A DNA stretch of 64,000 bases from Polaromonas sp. (GTDB taxonomy: Bacteria > Pseudomonadota > Gammaproteobacteria > Burkholderiales > Burkholderiaceae_C), in the NCBI RefSeq assembly GCF_029945685.1, contig NZ_JAQSDA010000009.1, positions 150,853 through 214,852 on the forward strand, written 5' to 3'. Shown in pieces: positions 15,438 to 23,872 of this stretch. The position numbers and the translations under genes are program-made. The first letter of the stretch is position 1. Each line of letters opens with the position of its first letter. The notes under the pieces are model-generated. The model did no database searches, had not been told where the DNA came from, and saw only the letters and a list, made by a program, of their open reading frames with translations.

Positions 15438-16397
15438 ATGGCGATGACGAGAATTTTTTTGTGGTGGCGCGGCCTGGTCGCGCTGTTGGCTGCGGTGGGC
15501 GCCTTGACAGCCCATGCTGACGCAGGGGTTGCCATGGCTGCGCACCAGGTGTCACCCTCTGCGTGGTATGTCGAGGGCGTTTCGGCCCTGGGCTCGCCGG
15601 CCAACCAGAACTTCATTTCCAACGCCGGGTTCGTGGTAACGCCGGCAGGCGTCGTGGTGATTGATGCGCTGGGATCGCCTGCATTGGCGAGTCGCCTGAT
15701 CGCAGAGATTCGCAAGGTAACGCCGCAACCAGTCACGCACGTGATCGTCACGCACTACCATGCCGACCACATCTATGGTCTGCAGACCTTCAAGGAGCTG
15801 GGGGCGCGCATCATTGCGCATCGGGGGGCGCAGGCCTATCTGAATTCCGAGACGGCCCGCTTGCGGCTGGAGACCTCGCGACAGGAACTTGCGCCCTGGA
15901 TCGATGCGCAGACGCGCCTGGTGGAGGCCGACGAGTGGATCGACAATGACAAGGAGCTGGTGGTGGGCGGCGTGCGCTTCCAGATCAAACACGTGGGTCC
16001 GTCGCATACCCCGGAGGACCTGGCGGTCTTCCTGCCCTCGGAAAAAGTGCTTTTTGCTGGCGACCTGGTCTTTCGCAGCCGTATTCCGTACGTCGGTCAG
16101 GCTGACAGCCGGCATTGGATCGTCGCGCTCGACAATCTACTCGCGTTTGACACGGCCGTCATCGTGCCCGGCCATGGGCCCCTGTCGTCCGAGGCCCGCA
16201 AGGATATGCAGCTGACACGCGACTACCTCGTCTACCTTCGCAAGGCGATGGGGGAGGCCGCACGGAATCTGGAACCCTTTGACGAAGCCTACAAGGCGAC
16301 CGACTGGACGCAGTTTGAACACCTGCCGCTGTTCCGTGTCGCCAACCGCATGAATGCCTACAACACCTATCTGTTGCTGGAACAGGAGACCAAGTGA
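15438..16397 (+). CDS. SoxH-like metallo-beta-lactamase-fold hydrolase
   Basis: The 319-residue product has a signal peptide (AHA near residue 27) and a full zinc-binding motif, THYHADH (His106, His108, Asp110, His111), followed by VGPSHTPEDLAVFLPSEKVLFAGDLV and PGHGP. This is the secreted MBL-fold type found in sox clusters as SoxH and near quinoprotein systems. Its substrate is not known; thiol or persulfide esters are a guess. The stop overlaps the next start by four bases, so the two are translationally coupled. Confidence 0.85.
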   Translation: MAMTRIFLWWRGLVALLAAVGALTAHADAGVAMAAHQVSPSAWYVEGVSALGSPANQNFISNAGFVVTPAGVVVIDALGSPALASRLIAEIRKVTPQPVTHVIVTHYHADHIYGLQTFKELGARIIAHRGAQAYLNSETARLRLETSRQELAPWIDAQTRLVEADEWIDNDKELVVGGVRFQIKHVGPSHTPEDLAVFLPSEKVLFAGDLVFRSRIPYVGQADSRHWIVALDNLLAFDTAVIVPGHGPLSSEARKDMQLTRDYLVYLRKAMGEAARNLEPFDEAYKATDWTQFEHLPLFRVANRMNAYNTYLLLEQETK

Positions 16398-16909
16398 TGA
16401 ACAAGTCCCTGTTGACGTCCGGTGCCACGGATTCCGGGCGCTTTCCTCTCGCACGCCGGCGTCTGCTGCTGGCCGGCGCAGCAGTTTTCGCCTGCGGCGC
16501 CAGTGTGGCCGCGCCGGCGGTTTTGCCCGCTTCCGCGTCGCTGCCCGATGAACTTGAGCAGGCCCTGAAGAAAGGCATGCCCCTGGTGGTGATGGTCAGC
16601 CTGGACGGCTGCCCGTTCTGCAAAGTGGCGCGCGAGAGTTATCTCGTTCCACTTCGGGAACAACAGGGCGTGGTGGTGGTGCAGCTTGACATGCGCAGCC
16701 GCCAGCGGGTCAAGGATTTCAAGGGGGCCATGCTCACCCATGATGAGCTGATTCGCAGCTGGGGCATCAAGGTCGCGCCCACGGTGCTGTTTTTTGGACG
16801 TGGCGGCGCGGAAATTGCCGAGCGCATGGTCGGGGGTTATATTCCCGACTTTTACGGCGCCTATCTGGATGAGCGCCTGCGCCTGGCGCAAGTTGCGCTG
16901 CGGTCCTGA
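16394..16909 (+). CDS. Exported thioredoxin-like protein
   Basis: The 171-residue protein carries a twin-arginine-like RRR signal at residues 21-23 and a thioredoxin-type active site CPFC (Cys73, Cys76) in SLDGCPFCKVARESYL. VAPTVLFFGRGG provides the cis-proline loop. Similar periplasmic thioredoxins (SoxS/SoxW types) reduce and reactivate SoxYZ or SoxB; which type this is cannot be decided. It is coupled to the metallohydrolase gene by a four-base overlap. Confidence 0.8.
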   Translation: MMNKSLLTSGATDSGRFPLARRRLLLAGAAVFACGASVAAPAVLPASASLPDELEQALKKGMPLVVMVSLDGCPFCKVARESYLVPLREQQGVVVVQLDMRSRQRVKDFKGAMLTHDELIRSWGIKVAPTVLFFGRGGAEIAERMVGGYIPDFYGAYLDERLRLAQVALRS

Positions 16910-17034
16910 CCGGAAGCCGGCGCGCTCTCAGCATGGCAGGCGCGGGGAATGGCAGCCGGCTGCGCAGGTTTCAGGCGCCGGGCGACCGCACTTCGGCGAT
17001 GCCCTCAACTCCACCAGCGGCTTGGAACAATTGA

Positions 17035-17973
17035 CTACTCCCGCTCCAGTTCCAGATAGGTGCGGCTGCCGTTGCCTGGCAACAGCTCGCCGGCATTGAG
17101 CAGTCGCATGAAGGGCAGCGCATTGAATGATTTGACCGCGGCGCTCACGTCCGTTCCCTCATCCACCGCTTTCCTCATGTGGGCGCGCAAGGCCAGCAGG
17201 TAGTCCCGCGTGTCGGCGGCCGCGGTAGCGAGATCGGTCACCTCGCCGTGGCCTGGCACGATGCGCTGCGGCTTGAGGTCCTCAACGACCTTGAACATTG
17301 CCAGCCAGGCGCTGGTGTTGCTCACGGGAATGACGCCAAGCAGGCGGTCGACGTACACAATGTCGCCGCTGAACAGGACATTCCTGGAGGGCAGCCACAC
17401 CATCATGTCGCCGGGCGTGTGGCCGCCGCCGCGGTGGCGCAGCTCCAGCGTGATGCCGCCCAGTTCCAGTTGCGCATCATTGCCGTCAATGAGCCGGGTC
17501 GGCAACGTGGGCATGGTGCCGGCGGCGCGTTCCTTGAGGGTTGCCGTCAGGGCTGCCAGGTGGTCGCCACCACGCGCGAGCATGTCGGCCCGTGCGCTGG
17601 CGTGGGCGATGATCTCGGCGCCTTGCTCCTTGAAGTAGCCATTGCCCAGCCAGCGGTGGTCCTGTCCGCCGGTGTTGATGACCCATTGGATGGGCTGCGG
17701 CGTGACGCGGCGCACGGCCTCATGAATCTTGCGGGCCGACTGATACGTGGCGCCACTGTCGATCAGCACCGCGCCCGCTGGCGTCACGATCAGGCCGATG
17801 TTCGCGTTCAGGCCTTCGTTGTCATGGCTTCGCGGGCCCTTGTCGCCGACGTAGGCATAAACACCGTCGGACACCGGTTTGAAGTTGACGTCAACGGCAT
17901 GGGCTGCCGGCGCGAGGGTGAGCAGGCCCATGAGAACCAGGCGCCGGATGTCAGTCCGCAATTTTTTAGTCAT
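17035..17973 (-). CDS. MBL-fold protein with degenerate zinc motif
   Basis: The 312-residue exported protein (signal ending AHA near residue 26) has the overall MBL fold: AGAVLIDSGAT, GGGHTPGDMMVWLPSRNVLFSGD and PGHGEV. It resembles SoxH-like proteins. At the position of HxHxDH it reads NTGGQDHRWLGN (Gly102, Gln104, Asp105, His106), so the first two histidines are lost. It may bind a single metal or have another role. It is convergent with the thioredoxin-like gene and divergent from the small cytochrome. Confidence 0.8.
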   Translation of the reverse strand: MTKKLRTDIRRLVLMGLLTLAPAAHAVDVNFKPVSDGVYAYVGDKGPRSHDNEGLNANIGLIVTPAGAVLIDSGATYQSARKIHEAVRRVTPQPIQWVINTGGQDHRWLGNGYFKEQGAEIIAHASARADMLARGGDHLAALTATLKERAAGTMPTLPTRLIDGNDAQLELGGITLELRHRGGGHTPGDMMVWLPSRNVLFSGDIVYVDRLLGVIPVSNTSAWLAMFKVVEDLKPQRIVPGHGEVTDLATAAADTRDYLLALRAHMRKAVDEGTDVSAAVKSFNALPFMRLLNAGELLPGNGSRTYLELERE

Positions 17974-18008
17974 ATCGGCCGTTGGCCCTTGTTGTATAAG
18001 CGCACATA

Positions 18009-18025
18009 GCTATAATAATAATAGC
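18009..18025. repeat. 17-bp GCTAT...TAGC interspersed element, copy 1
   Basis: GCTATAATAATAATAGC, an A+T-rich imperfect palindrome in the divergent promoter between the second MBL gene and the small cytochrome gene. It belongs to a family of at least eleven copies in the chromosomal part. Confidence 0.6.
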
Positions 18026-18272
18026 AATCGTGAAGTTGCACCGATGTGTATCGTAGCGCAGCCGTCACGGCGTCAGCGCCATGAACAATGTCGGACGAAC
18101 CCTGACCGGCCGCTGTGCACATTCGGTCAGCAGGCGTCCTTCAGGTGCATCCAAGCCTGACGGCTGTCCATCGGTCAGGATCAGCACAGCTCTTGGCGAC
18201 CCGTGTGCTTTCCACGCCGCGGCATCCTCCGACGTTTGCGTGGCGTTGCGCCTTGCTGTACGCTTGTATTTC

Positions 18273-18590
18273 ATGAGTCCATCCACCTTCCCCCTGCTTC
18301 TCTTGCTGGTCGGTGCATCTGCCGGCGCGCAAGTACCGGCCCTGTATGAGGGCGCTGATCTCAAGCTGGGAGAGCGACTGATCGCGGAGCACAAGTGCGC
18401 GGCCTGTCATCGGCAGAAAGTGGGTGGCGATGGCAGTTCCGTTTACCGACCCGCCGGGCGTGTCAATACACCAGGCGTTTTGCGCGGGATGGTGGAGTCG
18501 TGCAACACCGAGCTCAATCTTGGGCTGTTTCCCGAGGAGGTGACGGCCATCTCGGCCGTCTTGAATCGGGACCACTACCGATTCAAATAA
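18273..18590 (+). CDS. Small secreted cytochrome c
   Basis: The 105-residue protein starting MSPSTFPLLLLLV has a signal peptide cut after SAGAQ-like sequence and one heme site, CAACH, about 45 residues in. The ATG at 18273 gives a clean signal peptide; the frame upstream of it is not protein-like. There is no obvious CDS partner except the sox genes downstream. It is probably an electron carrier for the sulfur-oxidising enzymes. It may lack a classical Met ligand near the C-terminus, which I could not resolve. Confidence 0.8.
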   Translation: MSPSTFPLLLLLVGASAGAQVPALYEGADLKLGERLIAEHKCAACHRQKVGGDGSSVYRPAGRVNTPGVLRGMVESCNTELNLGLFPEEVTAISAVLNRDHYRFK

Positions 18591-18650
18591 GGGTCCTGCA
18601 GCCCCGGAGATGGTGAAAACCCTTGCGGCGATCCCTGGATTATCATTTAT

Positions 18651-18683
18651 ATTCGTGCATCCGGATATTCGGAATCTAAGAAT
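18651..18683 (+). promoter_or_regulatory. Two overlapping candidate operators before soxC
   Basis: ATTC-N9-GATA (18651-18667) and ATTC-N9-GAAT (18667-18683) lie head to tail and share one base, with TTATATTCGTG in front. The rest of the 316-base gap between the small cytochrome and soxC (18591-18906) has no convincing gene. The soxC promoter should be here. Confidence 0.55.
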
Positions 18684-18906
18684 ACTGGCTGCCCGCTTCA
18701 GGACGGGTTTCGGGCTTTGCATGGATGGCGATCCGGTTTTGACGGAATGCCCGCGATCCAATTGCCGCGGTTGGCAGAGAGTGCTGCAGACCCGTGCGAA
18801 CGGCTTCCAGGCATGCCGGCCGGGCAAAAGGGTGAAGGCGGGGTGGCCCCGCAGACCGGGATGGAAATGCGGGCTGGAGCCCGGCTATTGATCAAAAGGA
18901 AGCTGT

Positions 18907-20274
18907 GTGAACCAAGACGACTTGAGCTCAGGAAGAATCCTGAAGGCCCCCGAGAGCTTTTTGAGCCGTGACGGCATCAAAACCGTTGCTGCAGAGGCCC
19001 GCCACGGGCGTCGCGACTTCATCCGCAGCGCCTTTGCCGCGGCAGCGGCGGGGCTGGCCGTGCCGGTTGCGCTGGCCCAGGGAAATCCGGTGCCAGCTGA
19101 AGGCGGCGATCCCAACATCCTGAACCTGCCTGAGCACAGCAAGGGCCTGGGCCAGCCCGTGGCTGCCGACGGTGGTTATGGCAAGCCTTCAAAATACGAG
19201 GTGAATGTCCAGCGCCGTCAGAGCCCGGGACTGACCCAGACCTCGCAGGCGTCGGTGTCGTTTGCGCCATTGCAGTCACTGTTTGGCATCGTCACTCCGA
19301 GCGGCCTGCACTTCGAGCGGCACCATCAGGGCTGGTGGGATATTGATCCGTCCAAGCACCGTCTCATGATCAACGGCATGGTCAGGTCGCCCAGGGTGTT
19401 CACGCTGGACGAAATCATGCGCCTGCCTTCCGTGTCGCGCTTTCACTTTATCGAATGCGGCGCCAACACGGCGGTCGAATGGGGCAATGTGGCAGTGCCC
19501 ACAGTCCAGTACACCCACGGCATGATCTCTTGCAGCGAGTTCACCGGCGTGCCGCTGATCACCCTGCTCGAGATGGCGGGAGCCGACCTCAGGGGCGGCA
19601 AGTTCGTCCTCGCCGAAGGTGCTGATGGGTCCTCCATGACGCGCACCATTCCCATGAGTCTCATCAAGTCTGGCGAGGTGTTCGTGGCCTATGGCCAGAA
19701 CGGTGAAATGCTGCGCCCGGAGCAGGGCTATCCATTGCGCCTGATCGTGCCGGGGGTGCAAGGGGTGAGCTGGGTGAAGTACCTGCGCCGGCTGGAGGTG
19801 GGCGACCAACCCTATGCCACCAAGGATGAAGCGATTCACTACATCGACTTGCAGCCTGACGGCACCCATCGGCAGTACGCCAGCATCCAGGAATGCAAAA
19901 GCGTCGTGACCACACCTTCGGGCGGTCAGGCTCTGCTTGACAAGGGTTTTTACAACATCAACGGGCTGGCCTGGTCAGGCCGGGGCAAGGTCAAGCGGGT
20001 CGATGTGTCGGTGGACGGCGGGCGCAACTGGCGCACCGCGCGGCTGGAGTCGCCGGTGCTGACGAAGGCGCTGACCCGCTTCAGCCTTGACTGGGTATGG
20101 GACGGTCAACCTGCCATCATTCAAAGCCGCGCCATGGATGACACCGGTTACGTGCAGCCGAATTACAAGCAGCTTCGCGCGGTGCGCGGTACACGCTCCA
20201 TCTATCACAACAATGCCATCCAGTCCTGGTTGGTTCAGGCAAACGGCGAGGTGAAAAATGTCCAGGTTTCCTAA
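18907..20274 (+). CDS. soxC: SoxC, molybdenum subunit of sulfane dehydrogenase
   Basis: The 455-residue protein uses a GTG start behind AAGGA and has a twin-arginine signal (GRRDFIRSAF, residues 34-43). It belongs to the sulfite oxidase fold. Cys184 in HFIECGANTAVEW is the expected molybdenum ligand, followed by the dimerisation domain with RVDVSVDGGRNWRTA. SoxCD removes electrons from the sulfane sulfur bound to SoxYZ in the periplasm. Its stop overlaps the soxD start by 17 bases, so the two subunits are made together. Confidence 0.96.
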   Translation: MNQDDLSSGRILKAPESFLSRDGIKTVAAEARHGRRDFIRSAFAAAAAGLAVPVALAQGNPVPAEGGDPNILNLPEHSKGLGQPVAADGGYGKPSKYEVNVQRRQSPGLTQTSQASVSFAPLQSLFGIVTPSGLHFERHHQGWWDIDPSKHRLMINGMVRSPRVFTLDEIMRLPSVSRFHFIECGANTAVEWGNVAVPTVQYTHGMISCSEFTGVPLITLLEMAGADLRGGKFVLAEGADGSSMTRTIPMSLIKSGEVFVAYGQNGEMLRPEQGYPLRLIVPGVQGVSWVKYLRRLEVGDQPYATKDEAIHYIDLQPDGTHRQYASIQECKSVVTTPSGGQALLDKGFYNINGLAWSGRGKVKRVDVSVDGGRNWRTARLESPVLTKALTRFSLDWVWDGQPAIIQSRAMDDTGYVQPNYKQLRAVRGTRSIYHNNAIQSWLVQANGEVKNVQVS

Positions 20275-21373
20275 AGCGGTTCTGGCCGCTGCCATGCTTG
20301 CCCTGGTGAGCCATGCGGGCGCGCAGACCGCCGCCAACTACCCGGGCGTTGGACGCGCCGCAACGCCCAAGGAAATCGCCGCCTGGGATATCGATGTGCG
20401 GCCGGATTTCAAGGGTCTTCCGCCAGGATCGGGAACGGTGGCAAAAGGGCAGGAGGTCTGGGAAGGAAAATGTGCGTCGTGCCACGGCGTTTTTGGCGAG
20501 TCAGGCGAAGTGTTCAGTCCCCTGGTCGGTGGCACCACGGCAGAAGACATCAAGAAAGGGCGCGTCGCCAATCTCACGACGACAACCTATCCGGGGCGCA
20601 CCACCCTGATGAAGGTGTCCACCCTCTCGACCTTGTGGGACTACATCAATCGGGCCATGCCCTGGACGGCCCCCAAGTCGCTGACGACCGAGGAAGTCTA
20701 TTCGGTGACGGCCTTTTTGCTCAACCTGGGGGGCATTGTCCCGGACGACTTCACGCTCTCCAACAAAAACATGGAGGAAGTCCAGAATCGCATGCCCAAC
20801 CGCAACGGCATGACGACCAGGCATGCGATGTGGCCGGGCAATGAACTTGGCGGTGGCGCCAAGCCTGACACCCGCAATGTGGCCTGCATGAAAAACTGCG
20901 CGCCGGAGCCCAAGGTGGCGTCGTTCCTGCCGGACTTTGCGCGCAACGCGCATGGAAATCTCGCGGAGCAGAGCCGACTGGTTGGCGCGCAGCGTGGCGT
21001 CGACACGACCAGGCCGGAGGGCTTGGCGCCGATGCCTGGCGTGGCAACGGCGCCTGTCGCCCTGAAAGCGGCCGAAGCGGCGCCCGCCAGGGCAGCGACC
21101 CGGGCCGAGCCGGCTGGAGTCGGCAGCAAGGCAGCACTGGCATTGACGCAGAAGTACAGCTGCACGGCGTGCCACTCGATTGACAAAAAGATCATCGGCC
21201 CCAGTTTCATGGACATTGCCAGGAAGCACGCCGGGAAAGAGGACTATCTTGCAGGCAAGGTGAAGGCGGGCAGCGTCGGGGTTTGGGGTGCGATGCCCAT
21301 GCCTGCGCAAAGCTTGAGCGAGGCCGAGGCCAAAACCATTGCCGCGTGGCTGGCAGCAGGTGCGGGAAAATAA
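20258..21373 (+). CDS. soxD: SoxD, diheme cytochrome subunit
   Basis: The 371-residue protein has a signal peptide (to about residue 22) and two heme sites: CASCH (Cys72, Cys75, His76) in the N-terminal domain and CTACH (Cys302, Cys305, His306) near the C-terminus. An Ala-rich linker lies between them, as in full-length SoxD. It passes electrons from SoxC to the periplasmic cytochrome pool. Presence of SoxCD implies complete oxidation of thiosulfate to sulfate without sulfur globules. Confidence 0.96.
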   Translation: MSRFPKAVLAAAMLALVSHAGAQTAANYPGVGRAATPKEIAAWDIDVRPDFKGLPPGSGTVAKGQEVWEGKCASCHGVFGESGEVFSPLVGGTTAEDIKKGRVANLTTTTYPGRTTLMKVSTLSTLWDYINRAMPWTAPKSLTTEEVYSVTAFLLNLGGIVPDDFTLSNKNMEEVQNRMPNRNGMTTRHAMWPGNELGGGAKPDTRNVACMKNCAPEPKVASFLPDFARNAHGNLAEQSRLVGAQRGVDTTRPEGLAPMPGVATAPVALKAAEAAPARAATRAEPAGVGSKAALALTQKYSCTACHSIDKKIIGPSFMDIARKHAGKEDYLAGKVKAGSVGVWGAMPMPAQSLSEAEAKTIAAWLAAGAGK

Positions 21374-21403
21374 GGGCCGGGAATGTCCCCATGCAGGGCA
21401 TTG

Positions 21404-21430
21404 ATTCTTATATTAGTATTTACATTGACC
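21404..21430 (+). promoter_or_regulatory. Probable internal promoter before soxY
   Basis: The 70-base gap between soxD and soxY holds an A+T-rich TTCTTATATTAGTATTTACATTGACC stretch similar to the flank of the other regulator sites, but without the full ATTC-N9-GA pattern. An AAGGAG ribosome site for soxY follows. Confidence 0.35.
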
Positions 21431-21443
21431 AAGGAGATTTCAC

Positions 21444-21902
21444 ATGCAAACACGTCGCGAGACACTCAAACAGGGCGCCATCGTTGCGGGCCTGCTGGCA
21501 TCCACGGGCTTGTTCCCCCAGTATGCGATGGCGGCCTACAACAAGACCGCATTCGAAGCCAAAACACCGGCGGACGTCATGAAAGCACTGGGCGCTGGCG
21601 CACCGGTCGAGAGCAAAGACGTCACCATTGGCGGCCCCGACATCGCTGAAAACGGCGCTGTGGTGCCTTTGACCGCCAGCACCACGCTTGCCGGCGTGAA
21701 GCAGATTCTGATTTTGGTCGAGAAAAACCCATCCGCTTTGGTGGCAGTGTTCAACATGACCGACAGCGTCGAGCCAAGCTTCGCCACCCGTACCAAGATG
21801 GGCCAGTCCTCGGACGTGTACGCCGTCGCGGTGATGGCGGATGGCAAGGCGTTTTTCGCGAAAAAGGAAGTCAAGGTCACGCTTGGCGGTTGCGGCGGCT
21901 GA
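21444..21902 (+). CDS. soxY: SoxY, sulfur-substrate carrier subunit
   Basis: The 152-residue protein has a twin-arginine signal (TRRETLKQG) and ends in GGCGG, the flexible swinging arm whose Cys150 covalently carries the sulfur substrate through all steps of the Sox cycle. It binds SoxZ. The 44-base gap to soxZ contains AGGAG. Confidence 0.97.
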   Translation: MQTRRETLKQGAIVAGLLASTGLFPQYAMAAYNKTAFEAKTPADVMKALGAGAPVESKDVTIGGPDIAENGAVVPLTASTTLAGVKQILILVEKNPSALVAVFNMTDSVEPSFATRTKMGQSSDVYAVAVMADGKAFFAKKEVKVTLGGCGG

Positions 21903-21946
21903 TCGCCCTTCTTTGAACAATTCAATACAGATTCAGGAGTAAGAAA

Positions 21947-22258
21947 ATGGCAGATCCGATGCGTATTCGCGCCCAGGTGGCAGGCAACAATGCAACCGTC
22001 CGTGTTTTGATGAGTCACGAGATGGAATCCGGCCAGCGCAAGGACGCGGCAGGCAAGCTTGTGCCTGCCTGGCATATCGCCGAAGTCACCGCCACGCATA
22101 ACGGCAAGACCGTCATGACGGCGGAATGGGGTCCGGCGGTTTCGAAAAATCCGTTCCTGCAGTTCACCGTCAAGGGCGCCAAGGCCGGTGACAAGGTCGG
22201 TGTGAGCTGGAAGGACAACAAGGGCGAAAGCAGGGCCGACGAGGCGACGGTTTCCTGA
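21947..22258 (+). CDS. soxZ: SoxZ, partner of SoxY
   Basis: The 103-residue protein is the beta-sandwich partner of SoxY, recognised by MRIRAQVAGNNATVRVLMSH, NPFLQFTVKG and SWKDNKGES. It lacks a signal peptide, as usual, and is exported with SoxY by the twin-arginine route. Confidence 0.97.
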   Translation: MADPMRIRAQVAGNNATVRVLMSHEMESGQRKDAAGKLVPAWHIAEVTATHNGKTVMTAEWGPAVSKNPFLQFTVKGAKAGDKVGVSWKDNKGESRADEATVS

Positions 22259-22342
22259 GCTTTCGGATTCCATGTTGAGAGTGGAGAAGGGCTTGCTCTT
22301 CTCCATTTACGTTTGGCTTCATAACAAGTTCAAGAGGTGACA

Positions 22343-23146
22343 ATGACACAAGCAAAACTACTGATCATGGCTGCGTTGGCTGCTGTCATGGCAGGCAACG
22401 TGCTGGCGCAGAAGTCTGCGTCAGAGGGCATTGCCGAATACCGGGCCATGCTGCAGGACGGTAACCCCGCAGAATTGTTTGAAGCCAAGGGCCAGGAACT
22501 CTGGAAACAGAAACGCGGTGTCAAAGCGGAATCGCTTGAAAAGTGCGATCTGGGCAAGGGCCCTGGCGTGGTCAAAGGTGCCTTTGTGGAACTGCCGCGT
22601 TATTTTGCGGATACCAAGCGGGTGCAGGATCTGGAGTCCCGTCTGCTCACCTGCATGGAAACGCTGCAGGGCTTCAATGCTGCCGAGATGGCCAAGACGC
22701 CTTTCGGCAAGGGCGAGCAAAACAACGTGACGGCGCTCGCGGCCTGGATCTCGGCTGAATCGAAGGGCATGAAATTCAACCTGCCACAGGACCATGTACA
22801 GGAAAAAACCATGTACGAAGTGGGCAAACGCCTGTTCTTCGCGCGTGGCGGCACCCATGACTTTGCCTGTGCTTCGTGCCATGGTGCGGACGACAAGCGC
22901 ATCCGCTTGCAGGATCTGCCCAACCTCACCAAGCAACCGGGCGCCGGCAATGGTTTCGGTGCCTGGCCGGCTTACCGCGTCTCCAACGGGCAGTTGTGGG
23001 GCATGCAACTGCGTCTGAATGACTGCTATCGGCAGCAACGCTTTCCTTATCCCCTGTTTGGCAGCGATGCGACCATCGCACTGGGTGTCTATATGGGTGT
23101 GAACGGCAAGGGCGGCGAGTCGATCGCCCCGGCTCTCAAGCGTTAA
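22343..23146 (+). CDS. soxA: SoxA, monoheme-type L-cysteine S-thiosulfotransferase subunit
   Basis: From the ATG at 22343 (AGAGG five bases upstream) the product is 267 residues with a Sec signal ending in VLAQ. Only one heme motif is present, CASCH at Cys176-Cys179-His180. The N-terminal heme site of diheme SoxA is replaced by a CDLGKG...LTC region with two cysteines. Cys228 (NDCYRQQR) is the active-site cysteine that ligates heme as a persulfide. With SoxX it attaches thiosulfate to SoxY. A GTG two codons earlier is possible but less well placed. Confidence 0.95.
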   Translation: MTQAKLLIMAALAAVMAGNVLAQKSASEGIAEYRAMLQDGNPAELFEAKGQELWKQKRGVKAESLEKCDLGKGPGVVKGAFVELPRYFADTKRVQDLESRLLTCMETLQGFNAAEMAKTPFGKGEQNNVTALAAWISAESKGMKFNLPQDHVQEKTMYEVGKRLFFARGGTHDFACASCHGADDKRIRLQDLPNLTKQPGAGNGFGAWPAYRVSNGQLWGMQLRLNDCYRQQRFPYPLFGSDATIALGVYMGVNGKGGESIAPALKR

Positions 23147-23158
23147 GGAGACAGCATC

Positions 23159-23806
23159 ATGAAAAAAACCATCAAATACCTTGTTCCTGCCCTCGCAGTC
23201 TTTCTGGCTGGCTGTGCTGTCATGCCCTCCAGTGCGGATCTGGACAAACTGGCAGCGGACATCGCCAAAGCATCGTTCCGGGACGAGGGTCAGGCCAAAG
23301 TTGATCGTCTGGTCCAGGATGATGCCAACCGTCAGTGCAGCGCCGCCGATGTGGCCGGCAAACCGCTGGATGAAAAAGTGGCCCAGGCGATAGAAGCCGC
23401 AAACATGAAAACCATCAAGTGGCCTTCGGACGGGAAATTTCTCGGCGACTGGAAAGAGGGCGAGAAAGTCGCTCAGGATGGACGCGGCATGACATGGACT
23501 GACAAGGCGGGTTCGGTCAATGGCGGCAACTGCTACAACTGCCACCAGATCAGCAAGGAGGAGATTTCCTTCGGCACGATTGGCCCCAGCCTTTACAACT
23601 ACGGCAAGCTGCGCGGTGTGGCGGACCCGGCCAGCCCGGCCTCCAAGCCGATCGTGGAATATACCTGGGGAAAGATCTGGAATGCGCGCGCCTACAACGC
23701 CTGCTCGCAAATGCCGAGGGCTGGCCACAATGGCTTCCTGACCGAACAGCAGATCAAGAATGTCATGGCTCTGTTGCTGGATCCGAAATCGCCGGTCAAC
23801 CAGTGA
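23159..23806 (+). CDS. soxX: SoxX, cytochrome subunit of SoxAX
   Basis: The 215-residue product has a lipobox (FLAGC, Cys19), suggesting a membrane-anchored SoxX, and one heme site CYNCH (Cys125, Cys128, His129). A QMPRAGH stretch near the C-terminus supplies the likely Met ligand. It is longer than small SoxX proteins because of an N-terminal extension. It is 12 bases downstream of soxA and followed by a strong terminator. Confidence 0.95.
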   Translation: MKKTIKYLVPALAVFLAGCAVMPSSADLDKLAADIAKASFRDEGQAKVDRLVQDDANRQCSAADVAGKPLDEKVAQAIEAANMKTIKWPSDGKFLGDWKEGEKVAQDGRGMTWTDKAGSVNGGNCYNCHQISKEEISFGTIGPSLYNYGKLRGVADPASPASKPIVEYTWGKIWNARAYNACSQMPRAGHNGFLTEQQIKNVMALLLDPKSPVNQ

Positions 23807-23815
23807 TGTGAATCC

Positions 23816-23842
23816 GACCCAGGCTTGTCCTGGGTCTTTTTT
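23816..23842 (+). terminator. Terminator after soxX
   Basis: GACCCAGG pairs with CCTGGGTC across a five-base loop and is followed by six T. It separates soxCDYZAX from soxB, so soxB depends on readthrough or on a promoter in the 30 bases downstream, where TTGACC and ACTAATTCAGTAGT are seen. Confidence 0.92.
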
Positions 23843-23872
23843 ATTGACCACTAATTCAGTAGTTGCAGATTT

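Noticed and set aside
22421..23851. Long minus-strand frame opposite soxA and soxX
   Set aside because: It spans two unmistakable sox genes and the soxX terminator in antisense and has no recognisable domain.
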